Origin: Pseudomonas fluorescens
Lineage (GTDB): Bacteria > Pseudomonadota > Gammaproteobacteria > Pseudomonadales > Pseudomonadaceae
NCBI RefSeq assembly: GCF_902497625.1
Contig: NZ_CABVGX010000023.1
Coordinates: forward strand, 36,354-100,353
DNA length: 64,000 nt
Direction: 5' to 3'
Below are positions 25,549 to 32,636 of this stretch, piece after piece. The notes under the pieces were generated by a model. It was not told where the DNA came from. It saw only the letters and a program-made list of their open reading frames with translations, and did not search any database. The position numbers and the translations under genes were made by a program. How positions within the stretch are numbered: position 1 is the stretch's first letter; each line of letters opens with the position of its first letter.

Positions 25549-26502
25549 TCAGCCCAACCGCCGAACCGGAGCCCCGGCGGCCCAAGCTCGAATGTTTTCG
25601 ATCATTTGCGAATAGAACTGCTGATAATTCTGCCGGCTGACATAACCGACATGCGGTGTGGCCAATACATTCTCCAACGTTCTAAAGGGGTGCTGCGCCG
25701 GCAAGGGTTCCTGCTCGAACACGTCCAGTGCCGCCCCGGCCAGACGCTGCTTGTGCAGCGCCTTGATCAGCGCCGCTTCATCGACAATCGGCCCGCGGGC
25801 GGTGTTGACCAGCAGTGCCGACGGTTTCATCCAGGCCAGCGCCTGTGCATCGACCAAACCCCGGCTGCGCTCGCTGAGTACCAGATGCACCGACAGTACG
25901 TCGGCCTGTTCAAACAGCTCCTGCTTGCTGACATAAGTAACGCCAGCGGCGGCAGCCCGTACGGCAGTGAGGTTCTCGCTCCAGGCAATCACGCGCATGC
26001 CGAACACCTGACCGAACTGCGCGACCCGCTGGCCGATGCTGCCCAGACCGAGAATCGCCAGCGTCTTGCCATGCAGGTCGCCGCCCAGGCCCTGTTGCCA
26101 TTCACCCGCGCGCAGGGCGTTGGCTTCGGCAACGAGGTTGCGGGTAGCGGCCATGATCAGCGCCCAGGTCAGTTCTGGTGCGGCGTGCTTGTAGCTGTCG
26201 GTGCCGCAGACCTGAATGCCCAGTGCGGCAGCCGCCTCCAGGTCCAGTGCGGCGTTACGCATGCCACCGGTGACCAGCAATTTCAGCTTTGGCAGTTGGC
26301 GCAGCAGGTCTTCGTCGAACCGCGTGCGCTCGCGCATCACGCAGATCACCTCGAACTCGCGCAAGCGACAGATGAGGGTGGCGTTGTCGGCAGGGTAATC
26401 GTGGAGGAAATGCACCTCGCCCACGTCATCCAGCGCCGACCAGTCCACAACGTCCCGTGCGACATTCTGCCAATCATCAATCACTGCAATCTGCACCGTC
26501 AT
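25549..26502 (-). CDS. D-2-hydroxyacid dehydrogenase family protein
   Basis: A 317-residue NAD(P)-dependent dehydrogenase of the D-isomer-specific family, catalysing reversible reduction of a 2-keto acid. The Rossmann motif is LAILGLGSIGQRVAQFG near residue 145. The catalytic Arg lies in LVNTARGPIVDE, the Glu in DVFEQEPLP, and the His in ATPHVGYVSRQNYQQFY. The substrate is not deducible. It is followed upstream by the alpha/beta hydrolase gene, whose stop lies 18 bases from this start, so the two probably form an operon. Confidence 0.88.
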   Translation of the reverse strand: MTVQIAVIDDWQNVARDVVDWSALDDVGEVHFLHDYPADNATLICRLREFEVICVMRERTRFDEDLLRQLPKLKLLVTGGMRNAALDLEAAAALGIQVCGTDSYKHAAPELTWALIMAATRNLVAEANALRAGEWQQGLGGDLHGKTLAILGLGSIGQRVAQFGQVFGMRVIAWSENLTAVRAAAAGVTYVSKQELFEQADVLSVHLVLSERSRGLVDAQALAWMKPSALLVNTARGPIVDEAALIKALHKQRLAGAALDVFEQEPLPAQHPFRTLENVLATPHVGYVSRQNYQQFYSQMIENIRAWAAGAPVRRLG

Positions 26503-26520
26503 GGGCCTGGTCTCATTGAC

Positions 26521-27543
26521 TCAATTTACCGGATTGGTTTTGTTCAGCCAGTCGAGCAAAGCGGCGTGGAATTTCGCCGGTTCTTCCATCTGCGGTGCGT
26601 GGCCCATGCCGGGGAATTCGACCAGAGTCGATTGCGCAATCAGCTTGGCCACCTGCTTGCCGAGCACCTCGTAATGGCCGATTTTCGCCTTCACTTCCGG
26701 CGGCGCAATGTCCTTGCCGATGGCGGTGGTGTCGGATGTGCCGATCAGCAACAGCGTCGGGACTTTCAGGTCCTTGAACTCGTAGTAGACCGGCTGTGTG
26801 AAGATCATGTCGTAGATCAGCGCCGAGTTCCAGGCGACCTGCTTCTTGCCGGGGCCGTTGCTCAAACCGGCGAGCATGTCCACCCAACGATCGAATTCAG
26901 GCTTCCAGCGGCCGTCGTAATAGGTGGTGCGCTCATAATCGCGAATGCCTTGGGCGGTAACCTTCAGCTCCCGTTCATACCATTGATCCACGGTGCGATA
27001 CGGTACGCCGAGAGCTTTCCAGTCTTCAAGGCCGATAGGATTGACCAAGGCCAGTTGTTCGACCTGATCGGGGTATTGCAGCGCATAGCGGGTGGCGAGC
27101 ATGCCGCCGGTGGAATGCCCGAGGAGGCTGGCTTTCTGGATGCCGAGCGCCTTGAGCAGTTGCTGGGTATTGGTCGCCAGCTGCTGGAAGCTGTACTGAT
27201 AATGTTCCGGTTTGCTTGAGGTGCAGAAGCCGATCTGATCCGGTGCAATGACGCGGTAACCGGCGTCGCTCAAGGCCTTGATCGAGGTGTCCCAAGTGGC
27301 ACCGCAAAAATTCTTGCCATGCATCAACACGACGCTGCGCCCGTTCGCCTTGCCGTTGGCGGCGACGTCCATGTAACCCATCTGCAGGGATTTGCCCTGC
27401 GACTCGAAGGCGAAATGCTTGACCGTATACGGATACTCGAAACCTTGCAGCTCTGGACCATATTCCGGACCTTCAGCTGCCAGGGCGGGCAGGGCGGCGG
27501 TCAACAGCAGACCGGGCAACCAACGGGAAAGTGTCAACGACAT
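26521..27543 (-). CDS. Exported alpha/beta hydrolase
   Basis: A 340-residue hydrolase with a signal peptide (LPGLLLTAALPALAAEG), so it probably acts in the periplasm. The oxyanion region is LMHGKNFCGATWD, the nucleophile elbow is LLGHSTGG (Ser near 146), and a late Asp (IGTSDTTAIG) and His (GMGHAPQMEEP) complete the triad. The family includes esterases, C-C hydrolases and haloperoxidase-like enzymes; the substrate is open. It is first in a probable two-gene operon with the dehydrogenase. Confidence 0.88.
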   Translation of the reverse strand: MSLTLSRWLPGLLLTAALPALAAEGPEYGPELQGFEYPYTVKHFAFESQGKSLQMGYMDVAANGKANGRSVVLMHGKNFCGATWDTSIKALSDAGYRVIAPDQIGFCTSSKPEHYQYSFQQLATNTQQLLKALGIQKASLLGHSTGGMLATRYALQYPDQVEQLALVNPIGLEDWKALGVPYRTVDQWYERELKVTAQGIRDYERTTYYDGRWKPEFDRWVDMLAGLSNGPGKKQVAWNSALIYDMIFTQPVYYEFKDLKVPTLLLIGTSDTTAIGKDIAPPEVKAKIGHYEVLGKQVAKLIAQSTLVEFPGMGHAPQMEEPAKFHAALLDWLNKTNPVN

Positions 27544-27564
27544 AGAAGAACTCCGTAGGAAATC

Positions 27565-27583
27565 CGCCGATCGTGGATCGGCG
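27565..27583. promoter_or_regulatory. Perfect palindrome in the hydrolase leader
   Basis: CGCCGATC and GATCGGCG flank GTG, 22 bases before the hydrolase start codon. It could be an operator or the terminator-like leader of this operon. No matching regulator gene is adjacent. Confidence 0.4.
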
Positions 27584-27628
27584 TGATTAGGGTGACATTA
27601 AACACAGGCAATCGAGCGGGCTGATGGT

Positions 27629-28066
27629 TCATCCCATCCAGCCCAGTGTGATGAGCGCGAGTACGCCGTAGCGGGCACCTTTGGCAAGGGTCACAATCAG
27701 CAGGAAGCGGCCAAGCGGCTCGCGCATTACGCCAGCGATCAGCGTCAGTGGATCGCCGATAATTGGCAGCCAGCTCAGCAGCAACGACCAGTGACCGTAG
27801 CGTTGATAATGATCGCGGGCCTTGTCCAGGCTGGCAGGGCTGACCGGAAACCAGCGCCGCTCGCGAAAGCGCTCGACGCGCCGGCCCAGCCACCAGTTGA
27901 CCAGCGAGCCAAGAACATTGCCCAGCGTTGCTACCGTCAGGAGCAACCACAGCCAGTGTTGGTTGCTGAGCAAGAGCCCCACCAGCAACGCTTCGGACTG
28001 CAAAGGCAGCAGCGTTGCCGCGCCGAATGCCGCCAGAAACAGCCCGATGTAAGCACCGAAGATCAA
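27629..28066 (-). CDS. YqaA family inner-membrane protein (DedA/VTT-like)
   Basis: A 145-residue small membrane protein of the SNARE-associated/DedA-like superfamily. It carries FGAATLLPLQSEALLVGLLL near the start, GNVLGSLVNWWLGRR, and the conserved Pro-containing segment LLSWLPIIGDPLTLIAGVMR. Relatives are linked to lipid flipping, but YqaA itself is uncharacterised as far as I know. Its start overlaps the stop of the DUF411 gene by four bases (ATGA), indicating translational coupling. Confidence 0.85.
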   Translation of the reverse strand: MIFGAYIGLFLAAFGAATLLPLQSEALLVGLLLSNQHWLWLLLTVATLGNVLGSLVNWWLGRRVERFRERRWFPVSPASLDKARDHYQRYGHWSLLLSWLPIIGDPLTLIAGVMREPLGRFLLIVTLAKGARYGVLALITLGWMG

Positions 28067-28509
28067 TGGGCAGGGTAATCCGCCACCACCCCATCAGTGC
28101 CGTCTTTTTTCAAGCCGATCACCTGGTACGCGTCGCTCATGCCGTCCATTTCCATACCCGGCGAGCCCATCGGCATGCCTGGCGCGGCGACGCCCAGCAG
28201 ATCGTCGCGCTTGCGCAGCGCCAGCACCTGCTCGGCCGGCACATGGCCTTCGACGAATTTGCCGTTGATCAAAGCGGTGTGGCAGGAGCCCAGGCGGGGA
28301 GGCACGCCGTGCTGTTTCTTGAATTCGCTCATGTTGCTTTCGACGTGATCCGCGACCTTGAAGCCGTTCGCTTCCAGGTGACTGATCCATTTTTTGCAGC
28401 AGCCGCAGTTGGCGTCCCGGTGAACTTCAATCGGGATGAGGTCGGCGGCCTGGGCGAGGGAGGAAACAAACAGGGCGCTCAGGGCGGCCAGACGCAGGTG
28501 ATTTCGCAT
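28063..28509 (-). CDS. Exported DUF411 metal-binding protein
   Basis: A 148-residue protein with signal peptide (ALSALFVSSLAQA) and the DUF411 hallmark VHRDANCGCCKKWISHLEAN, where the CGCC group is likely to bind a metal, probably copper. The central GVPPRLGSCHTALI carries a further cysteine, and the methionine-rich stretch GMPMGSPGMEMDGM could bind Cu(I). DUF411 genes often accompany copper resistance genes. Here the only partner is yqaA. Confidence 0.86.
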   Translation of the reverse strand: MRNHLRLAALSALFVSSLAQAADLIPIEVHRDANCGCCKKWISHLEANGFKVADHVESNMSEFKKQHGVPPRLGSCHTALINGKFVEGHVPAEQVLALRKRDDLLGVAAPGMPMGSPGMEMDGMSDAYQVIGLKKDGTDGVVADYPAH

Positions 28510-28616
28510 GAAGGATCTCGTCTCGGTGTGCGGGCTGAAAAATGCATTCTGACGAATTTAGCCAGGCACGAGCCAAGAGAGTGTTTCGAAGTGATGCAGA
28601 CGGTGAGTACGTTGAA

Positions 28617-28742
28617 CCCCTGTAGCAGCTGCCGAAGGCTGCGTCCGGCGCAAACCGGACACAGACTGGGCGCAAACCGTACGCAGACCGCACGCAGACC
28701 GTACGCGAACCGGACGCAGGCTGCGCCAGCTGCTACAGGGGC
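28617..28742. repeat. Inverted repeat pair enclosing a short tandem repeat
   Basis: The outer arms are CCCTGTAGCAGCTGCCGAAG at the left and AGCTGCTACAGGG at the right. Inside, a unit of about 11 bases (ACGCAGACCGT with variants such as GCGCAAACCGT) repeats five or six times between 28650 and 28725. It separates the ends/starts of the DUF411 and chemoreceptor genes. Confidence 0.8.
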
Positions 28743-28747
28743 TGCCA

Positions 28748-30739
28748 TTAACGGACTTTGAAGCGGCCCATGATCGCACTCACGCGGCTATTGGCGTCCA
28801 GCAATTGCCGGGTATTGAGTTCACTCGCCTCACCGCTTTTCACCAGTTCATCGACCATGTGACGGATCTGCACCATGCTGCGGTTGATCTCTTCGGTCAC
28901 GGCGCTTTGCTGTTCGGCGGCGGTCGCGATCTGTGTGCTGAGGCTGTTGATATGGCTGACCGAACCCGCCATTTCGTCCAGTCCGGTGTTTACCCGCGAG
29001 GTTGCGTCGGCGGCGGATTGGCAGCTGACCTGAGTGTTTTCCATGGCGCTGACCGATGAGCTGACACCTTGGGTCAGGCGCGCCAGCATCTCATTGATTT
29101 CCGAGGTGCTCGCCTGGGTGCGGGCGGCCAGTGCGCGGACTTCATCGGCTACCACCGCGAAACCGCGTCCTTGTTCACCGGCCCGCGCCGCTTCGATGGC
29201 GGCGTTGAGCGCCAGCAGGTTGGTCTGACCGGCGATGGCGCCGATCACACCGAGAATCTCGGTGATGCGCTGAGCGTCCTGCTGCATGCTTTCGACTTTG
29301 CGCGTGGCGCTGGCCACTTCATCAATCAGAGCCGTTACGCTGTTGGACGCTTCACCCACCACTACCCGCGAGCGATCGGCGTTTTCGTTGGCGCGCTGAG
29401 TGAACGCTGCGGTTTCGGCGGCATTCTGCGCAACGCTTTCGGCGGTCGAACTCATTTCGGTGATCGCGGTGACGGTCTGATCGGTTTCCGAGGCGTGGCG
29501 TATCAGAATCTGACTGGTATGCGCGGAAGAGCGTTGCAGGTTGTCCAGGCCGGAGGCCATGGCCCCGGTGGCCTGGGTGACCTCGCCGATCATGTTCTGC
29601 AAGTAGGCAATGAAGGCATTGATCGAGTGACCGATGGCGCCAAGTTCATCTTCAGCACGAATAGTAATGCGTTTGGTCAGGTCGGCGTCGCCAGCGGACA
29701 GGGCGTCGATGTTGGCCTTGAGGGCTTTCATGCGCTGGATCAGCTTGCGGATGGCATAAACCTGCAAGAGCAACAGCACGATCACCATCGGTATCTGCAA
29801 CAGGCTCAGGGTATTGAGGACATCGTCACGCTGAGCAGTGATCAAACGCGTCGGCAAGGCGGTGGCGAGGAACCATGGCGAGCCTTCGATGGGGCGCATG
29901 AAGAAGGTGCTGGCTTCGCCGTTGTTATCAAATTCGACTCGCTGCGCTTGATCCCGGCCCTGCAGGCCCGCTTTGACCTGACTGGCGAAAGGCAAGGTGC
30001 CGGCCAGTTCATCGATGTTCTTCAACACGATGGGCCCGCTGATGCGCGAGCTGTTGCTGATGATCTTGCCGTCGGCTTCGACGATCAGCATTTCTGCGCC
30101 GAGGTCTTTTTCCTTGCGCGCCACCAGCTCGTTGAAAAACCCGAGGGTCACATCGATTGTCGATACGCCCCAGGCGCTGCCGTTCTTTGCAATTGCCATG
30201 GCGCAGTTGGTGCGCGGTTCGGCACTTGCGTCATCTTTGTATGCCGCTGCCCAGGCACATTGGCCGCGGGGAGTTTGCATGCCGCCCTTGTACCATGCCT
30301 GGTCGTAATAATTGGGCGCTGCGTCGCTGTTCCAGAACGTGTTCACCGCCAGTTTGCCGGAGCCATCGCGATGCCAGAAGGTGCTGAACTTGTTGCGTCC
30401 GGCCTCACGTTTTTCCGGCAGCGGCCAGATACCGCCGCCAAAAACTTTCAACTCGCCGTATTGATCGACCAGGCCCGGCAGCACCCTGTCGATAGCCGCG
30501 CTGTCGAGCAATGGAATGGTCTGGGTGATGCTGCGCTGTTGTGCCTGAACCTTGTTCAGCTCGCCTTGAATCTGTTCGGCGACTTCGGCAATCCGGTTGA
30601 GTGCCACTTGCTCTTCGGTCTGGCGCAACTTGGGCGCGACCAATTGACTGATGCCTACCACTGTCAACACCGACAACAACAGGATGAACAGGACCAGAAA
30701 CAGCGTGTAGCGAGCCTGGATGGTGCGGAATGCGGGCAT
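28748..30739 (-). CDS. Methyl-accepting chemotaxis protein with dCache-type sensor
   Basis: A 663-residue chemoreceptor. It has transmembrane helix 1 at residues about 12-33, a periplasmic double-Cache domain of about 270 residues, helix 2 near 313-330, HAMP, then the signalling domain with the invariant tip IAGQTNLLALNAAIEAARAG followed by RGFAVVADEVRALA. It ends RFKVR with no CheR pentapeptide. The ligand pocket has YYDQAWYKGG and AAYKDD. In amino-acid receptors of the PctA type the first motif is Y-x-x-R-x-W-Y; here Gln replaces Arg, so it probably does not bind amino acids in that way. It is a single gene. Confidence 0.92.
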   Translation of the reverse strand: MPAFRTIQARYTLFLVLFILLLSVLTVVGISQLVAPKLRQTEEQVALNRIAEVAEQIQGELNKVQAQQRSITQTIPLLDSAAIDRVLPGLVDQYGELKVFGGGIWPLPEKREAGRNKFSTFWHRDGSGKLAVNTFWNSDAAPNYYDQAWYKGGMQTPRGQCAWAAAYKDDASAEPRTNCAMAIAKNGSAWGVSTIDVTLGFFNELVARKEKDLGAEMLIVEADGKIISNSSRISGPIVLKNIDELAGTLPFASQVKAGLQGRDQAQRVEFDNNGEASTFFMRPIEGSPWFLATALPTRLITAQRDDVLNTLSLLQIPMVIVLLLLQVYAIRKLIQRMKALKANIDALSAGDADLTKRITIRAEDELGAIGHSINAFIAYLQNMIGEVTQATGAMASGLDNLQRSSAHTSQILIRHASETDQTVTAITEMSSTAESVAQNAAETAAFTQRANENADRSRVVVGEASNSVTALIDEVASATRKVESMQQDAQRITEILGVIGAIAGQTNLLALNAAIEAARAGEQGRGFAVVADEVRALAARTQASTSEINEMLARLTQGVSSSVSAMENTQVSCQSAADATSRVNTGLDEMAGSVSHINSLSTQIATAAEQQSAVTEEINRSMVQIRHMVDELVKSGEASELNTRQLLDANSRVSAIMGRFKVR

Positions 30740-31097
30740 GAATTCGGGTCCTTTTGTGTAGCGGCGTCATTGGCAGGGTGGGGCCGGTCATCTGGCTATC
30801 GGCTCGCCAGCGCCCAGCTTGAGGTGTACGTACACACGTTGCGTGTTCAGCGACGGGCGGTGAAAGACTTCTTTGTCATACCGGTCAGGAAACTGGTCAA
30901 CATATACAAAAATCTGAATAACAAGAGACCAATATCAGGAAGAACCTGTAGTCCAATGACTTAAAAACTGCACTAATTGTACGGAAAGTGTAAACAGATC
31001 AAATATTCATGGCCTGGCTGAATACTTGCCCCGATACTTCCGCACCTGTCTTTTAAATTCATCCAGATTCAATAATCGCCTTACATGGAATTAGGCC
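30740..31097. other. Divergent promoter region with a perfect palindrome (358 bases)
   Basis: This region lies between the chemoreceptor and the 31098 gene. It contains GTGTACGTACAC at 30824-30835, a perfect 12-base palindrome about 90 bases before the receptor start, and AT-rich DNA at 30890-31080. No coding frame is convincing. Confidence 0.5.
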
Positions 31098-31631
31098 ATG
31101 ACGATTGGATATACCGGTGCCTGGACCTCCAAAGCCGGATTGCTCGTGCAAGATACCGGCAGTAGCGCCAAGCCCGTTTCTCAAAGCGTTAAAGTCAAAC
31201 AGATGCTGGCCTTGGTCGGCAACGATCCCAACGCCCTCGACACCGCGAAGATGGACAAACTGCAGGTTCACAAGCAAATAAAGGGCTTTGATCCGGAAAA
31301 CGTGTCGGCCAGGTCACTGGGCAACTTGACTGCGTTTCTTAAAGCTCAAGGACTGATTAGCGATGTGACGGCTGTAACGCTGAGCAATGCAGGGGACAAG
31401 TTTGACCGTTTCGGCGTGCCGAAAGATTCAGAAGCACCGTTCAATGCGCTCGAATACTTTGCCACGCAACTGGACACTATTCAGAACAACAATTTGAAAG
31501 GCAACAAGTACGCCAACTACTTGATTCCCGAATACAAGAAGGCGATTTATGTTCTGCAGAACCTGGCCAACTATGGCAAGGGCAACGGCACCTCGGCCCC
31601 CACCGACAGGAATCTTTCCGCCAAAGCGTGA
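31098..31631 (+). CDS. Hypothetical protein, unknown family
   Basis: A 177-residue soluble protein without signal peptide or membrane helix. It begins MTIGYTGAWTSKAGLLVQDT, has a central helical part (VSARSLGNLTAFLKAQGLIS) and a polar helical C-terminus (ALEYFATQLDTIQNNNLKGN and YANYLIPEYKKAIYVLQNL). Codon use looks genuine, though GC is somewhat lower than average, and the ribosome site is weak (TTAGG). I do not recognise the family and its neighbours give no clue. Confidence 0.65.
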   Translation: MTIGYTGAWTSKAGLLVQDTGSSAKPVSQSVKVKQMLALVGNDPNALDTAKMDKLQVHKQIKGFDPENVSARSLGNLTAFLKAQGLISDVTAVTLSNAGDKFDRFGVPKDSEAPFNALEYFATQLDTIQNNNLKGNKYANYLIPEYKKAIYVLQNLANYGKGNGTSAPTDRNLSAKA

Positions 31632-31807
31632 AGCCGGTGATTCTGATTCGGTGTGAAGTCGGAAATCGAAAGCGATGAGCGTCAGGGAAGCCAAATCGCT
31701 TCAGCGGCGTTAACATGAGCGCCGGCCAGCGGGCTCGACGGTGAAAACCGACGCGGCCGGGCAGGCAACAGACTACACACCGCAAACCCCCGCTTCAGGA
31801 AATGGCA

Positions 31808-31996
31808 ATGACCCAGTCGCAACGTTTGAAGTACTCGATTCTGATTTCCCTGGTGGTACTGGCAATCATGTTTGGCCTGTCGTATCTGCAGAGCACCGGC
31901 GTGATCAGCGAGAAGCTGTTTCAGTACATCGCCATTGGCGTGGCGGTGATCGTGGTGGTGATCAATGGCGTGATGCGCCGCAAGGTCAAGCCCTGA
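31808..31996 (+). CDS. Small two-helix membrane protein
   Basis: A 62-residue protein with two hydrophobic helices (ILISLVVLAIMFGLSYLQ and FQYIAIGVAVIVVVINGVM) and a basic end RRKVKP. The ATG at 31808 is preferred over 31802 because AGGAA lies eight bases before it. Similar small proteins occur next to other genes in pseudomonads. Function is unknown. Confidence 0.65.
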   Translation: MTQSQRLKYSILISLVVLAIMFGLSYLQSTGVISEKLFQYIAIGVAVIVVVINGVMRRKVKP

Positions 31997-32015
31997 ACGA
32001 CGCCTTCACCCGCGA

Positions 32016-32387
32016 TCATTCACCATGCAGCACAGCGGCAGCTTGCGGATGCAGGCTGTAGCTTTTATCCGCGTTCAAAATGATCACGCCCTCACTGCAC
32101 AAACGTTTCAAAACCTCACGCACACTGAGAAACGACAGTGGAATGTCGAGGTCCAGCAAATGACCGTGCACGCCTCGCACGCCCAGACTGCGATCGCTGG
32201 CGGCGGCACAGAGCAGGGCGTCGATGACTTTGAGACGGATCAGGCTGGTGCGCAGGCCAAAGCTCTTGAGCAGCACGCGAATCCGCTCGTTGCCGCGACG
32301 TTCATTGGTTTGAGTGAACAGGCTCGAGCCCATGGATGTGCCCACTGGCGCTTTGCTACCGTCCGTTGGCAGTTGCGAGTTGTACAT
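32016..32387 (-). CDS. Fur-like winged-helix protein lacking the metal/dimer domain (PA2384-like)
   Basis: A 123-residue protein with a helical winged-helix region: LKSFGLRTSLIRLKVIDALL, then GVRGVHGHLLDLDIPLSFLS and VREVLKRLCSEGVIILN. This resembles the N-terminal DNA-binding half of Fur, without the His/Cys-rich dimerisation domain. In P. aeruginosa the similar gene PA2384 also stands next to pvdQ, as here, and is iron-responsive as I recall. It diverges from pvdQ. A role in iron-related gene control is an inference from family and position. Confidence 0.72.
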   Translation of the reverse strand: MYNSQLPTDGSKAPVGTSMGSSLFTQTNERRGNERIRVLLKSFGLRTSLIRLKVIDALLCAAASDRSLGVRGVHGHLLDLDIPLSFLSVREVLKRLCSEGVIILNADKSYSLHPQAAAVLHGE

Positions 32388-32547
32388 GCAAAAACTCCTT
32401 TTCAGAGCCTGAACCGGAAAATGTAATGGCTGCTCTTATTGAATAAGACGTACGAGCGAGCCAAATCATGAAGACCCGGATGTAGAAAATTCGTCGCCAT
32501 CACGTCGCAAAGCCGTAAAACCCCGCAAAAAGTGCGCTTCAGCGCGT

Positions 32548-32570
32548 TAAATTTTTATCGTCACAATCGT
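32548..32570 (+). promoter_or_regulatory. Possible iron-starvation (PvdS-type) promoter element
   Basis: TAAAT at 32548 and CGT at 32568 have 15 bases between them, upstream of pvdQ. The PvdS consensus is TAAAT-N16/17-CGT, so the spacing is one short. It is offered only as a candidate because of the gene it precedes. Confidence 0.25.
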
Positions 32571-32636
32571 TTCTGAATAAGGCTCATTGCGTGTCGACGC
32601 GCAGGGTGTGACCTTAGATTTCGATCAGGAGCAAGC

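Noticed and set aside
29069..30964. A 631-codon frame opposite the chemoreceptor gene
   Set aside because: It is the antisense mirror of a GC-rich coding gene, with improbable composition; the receptor on the minus strand is certain.
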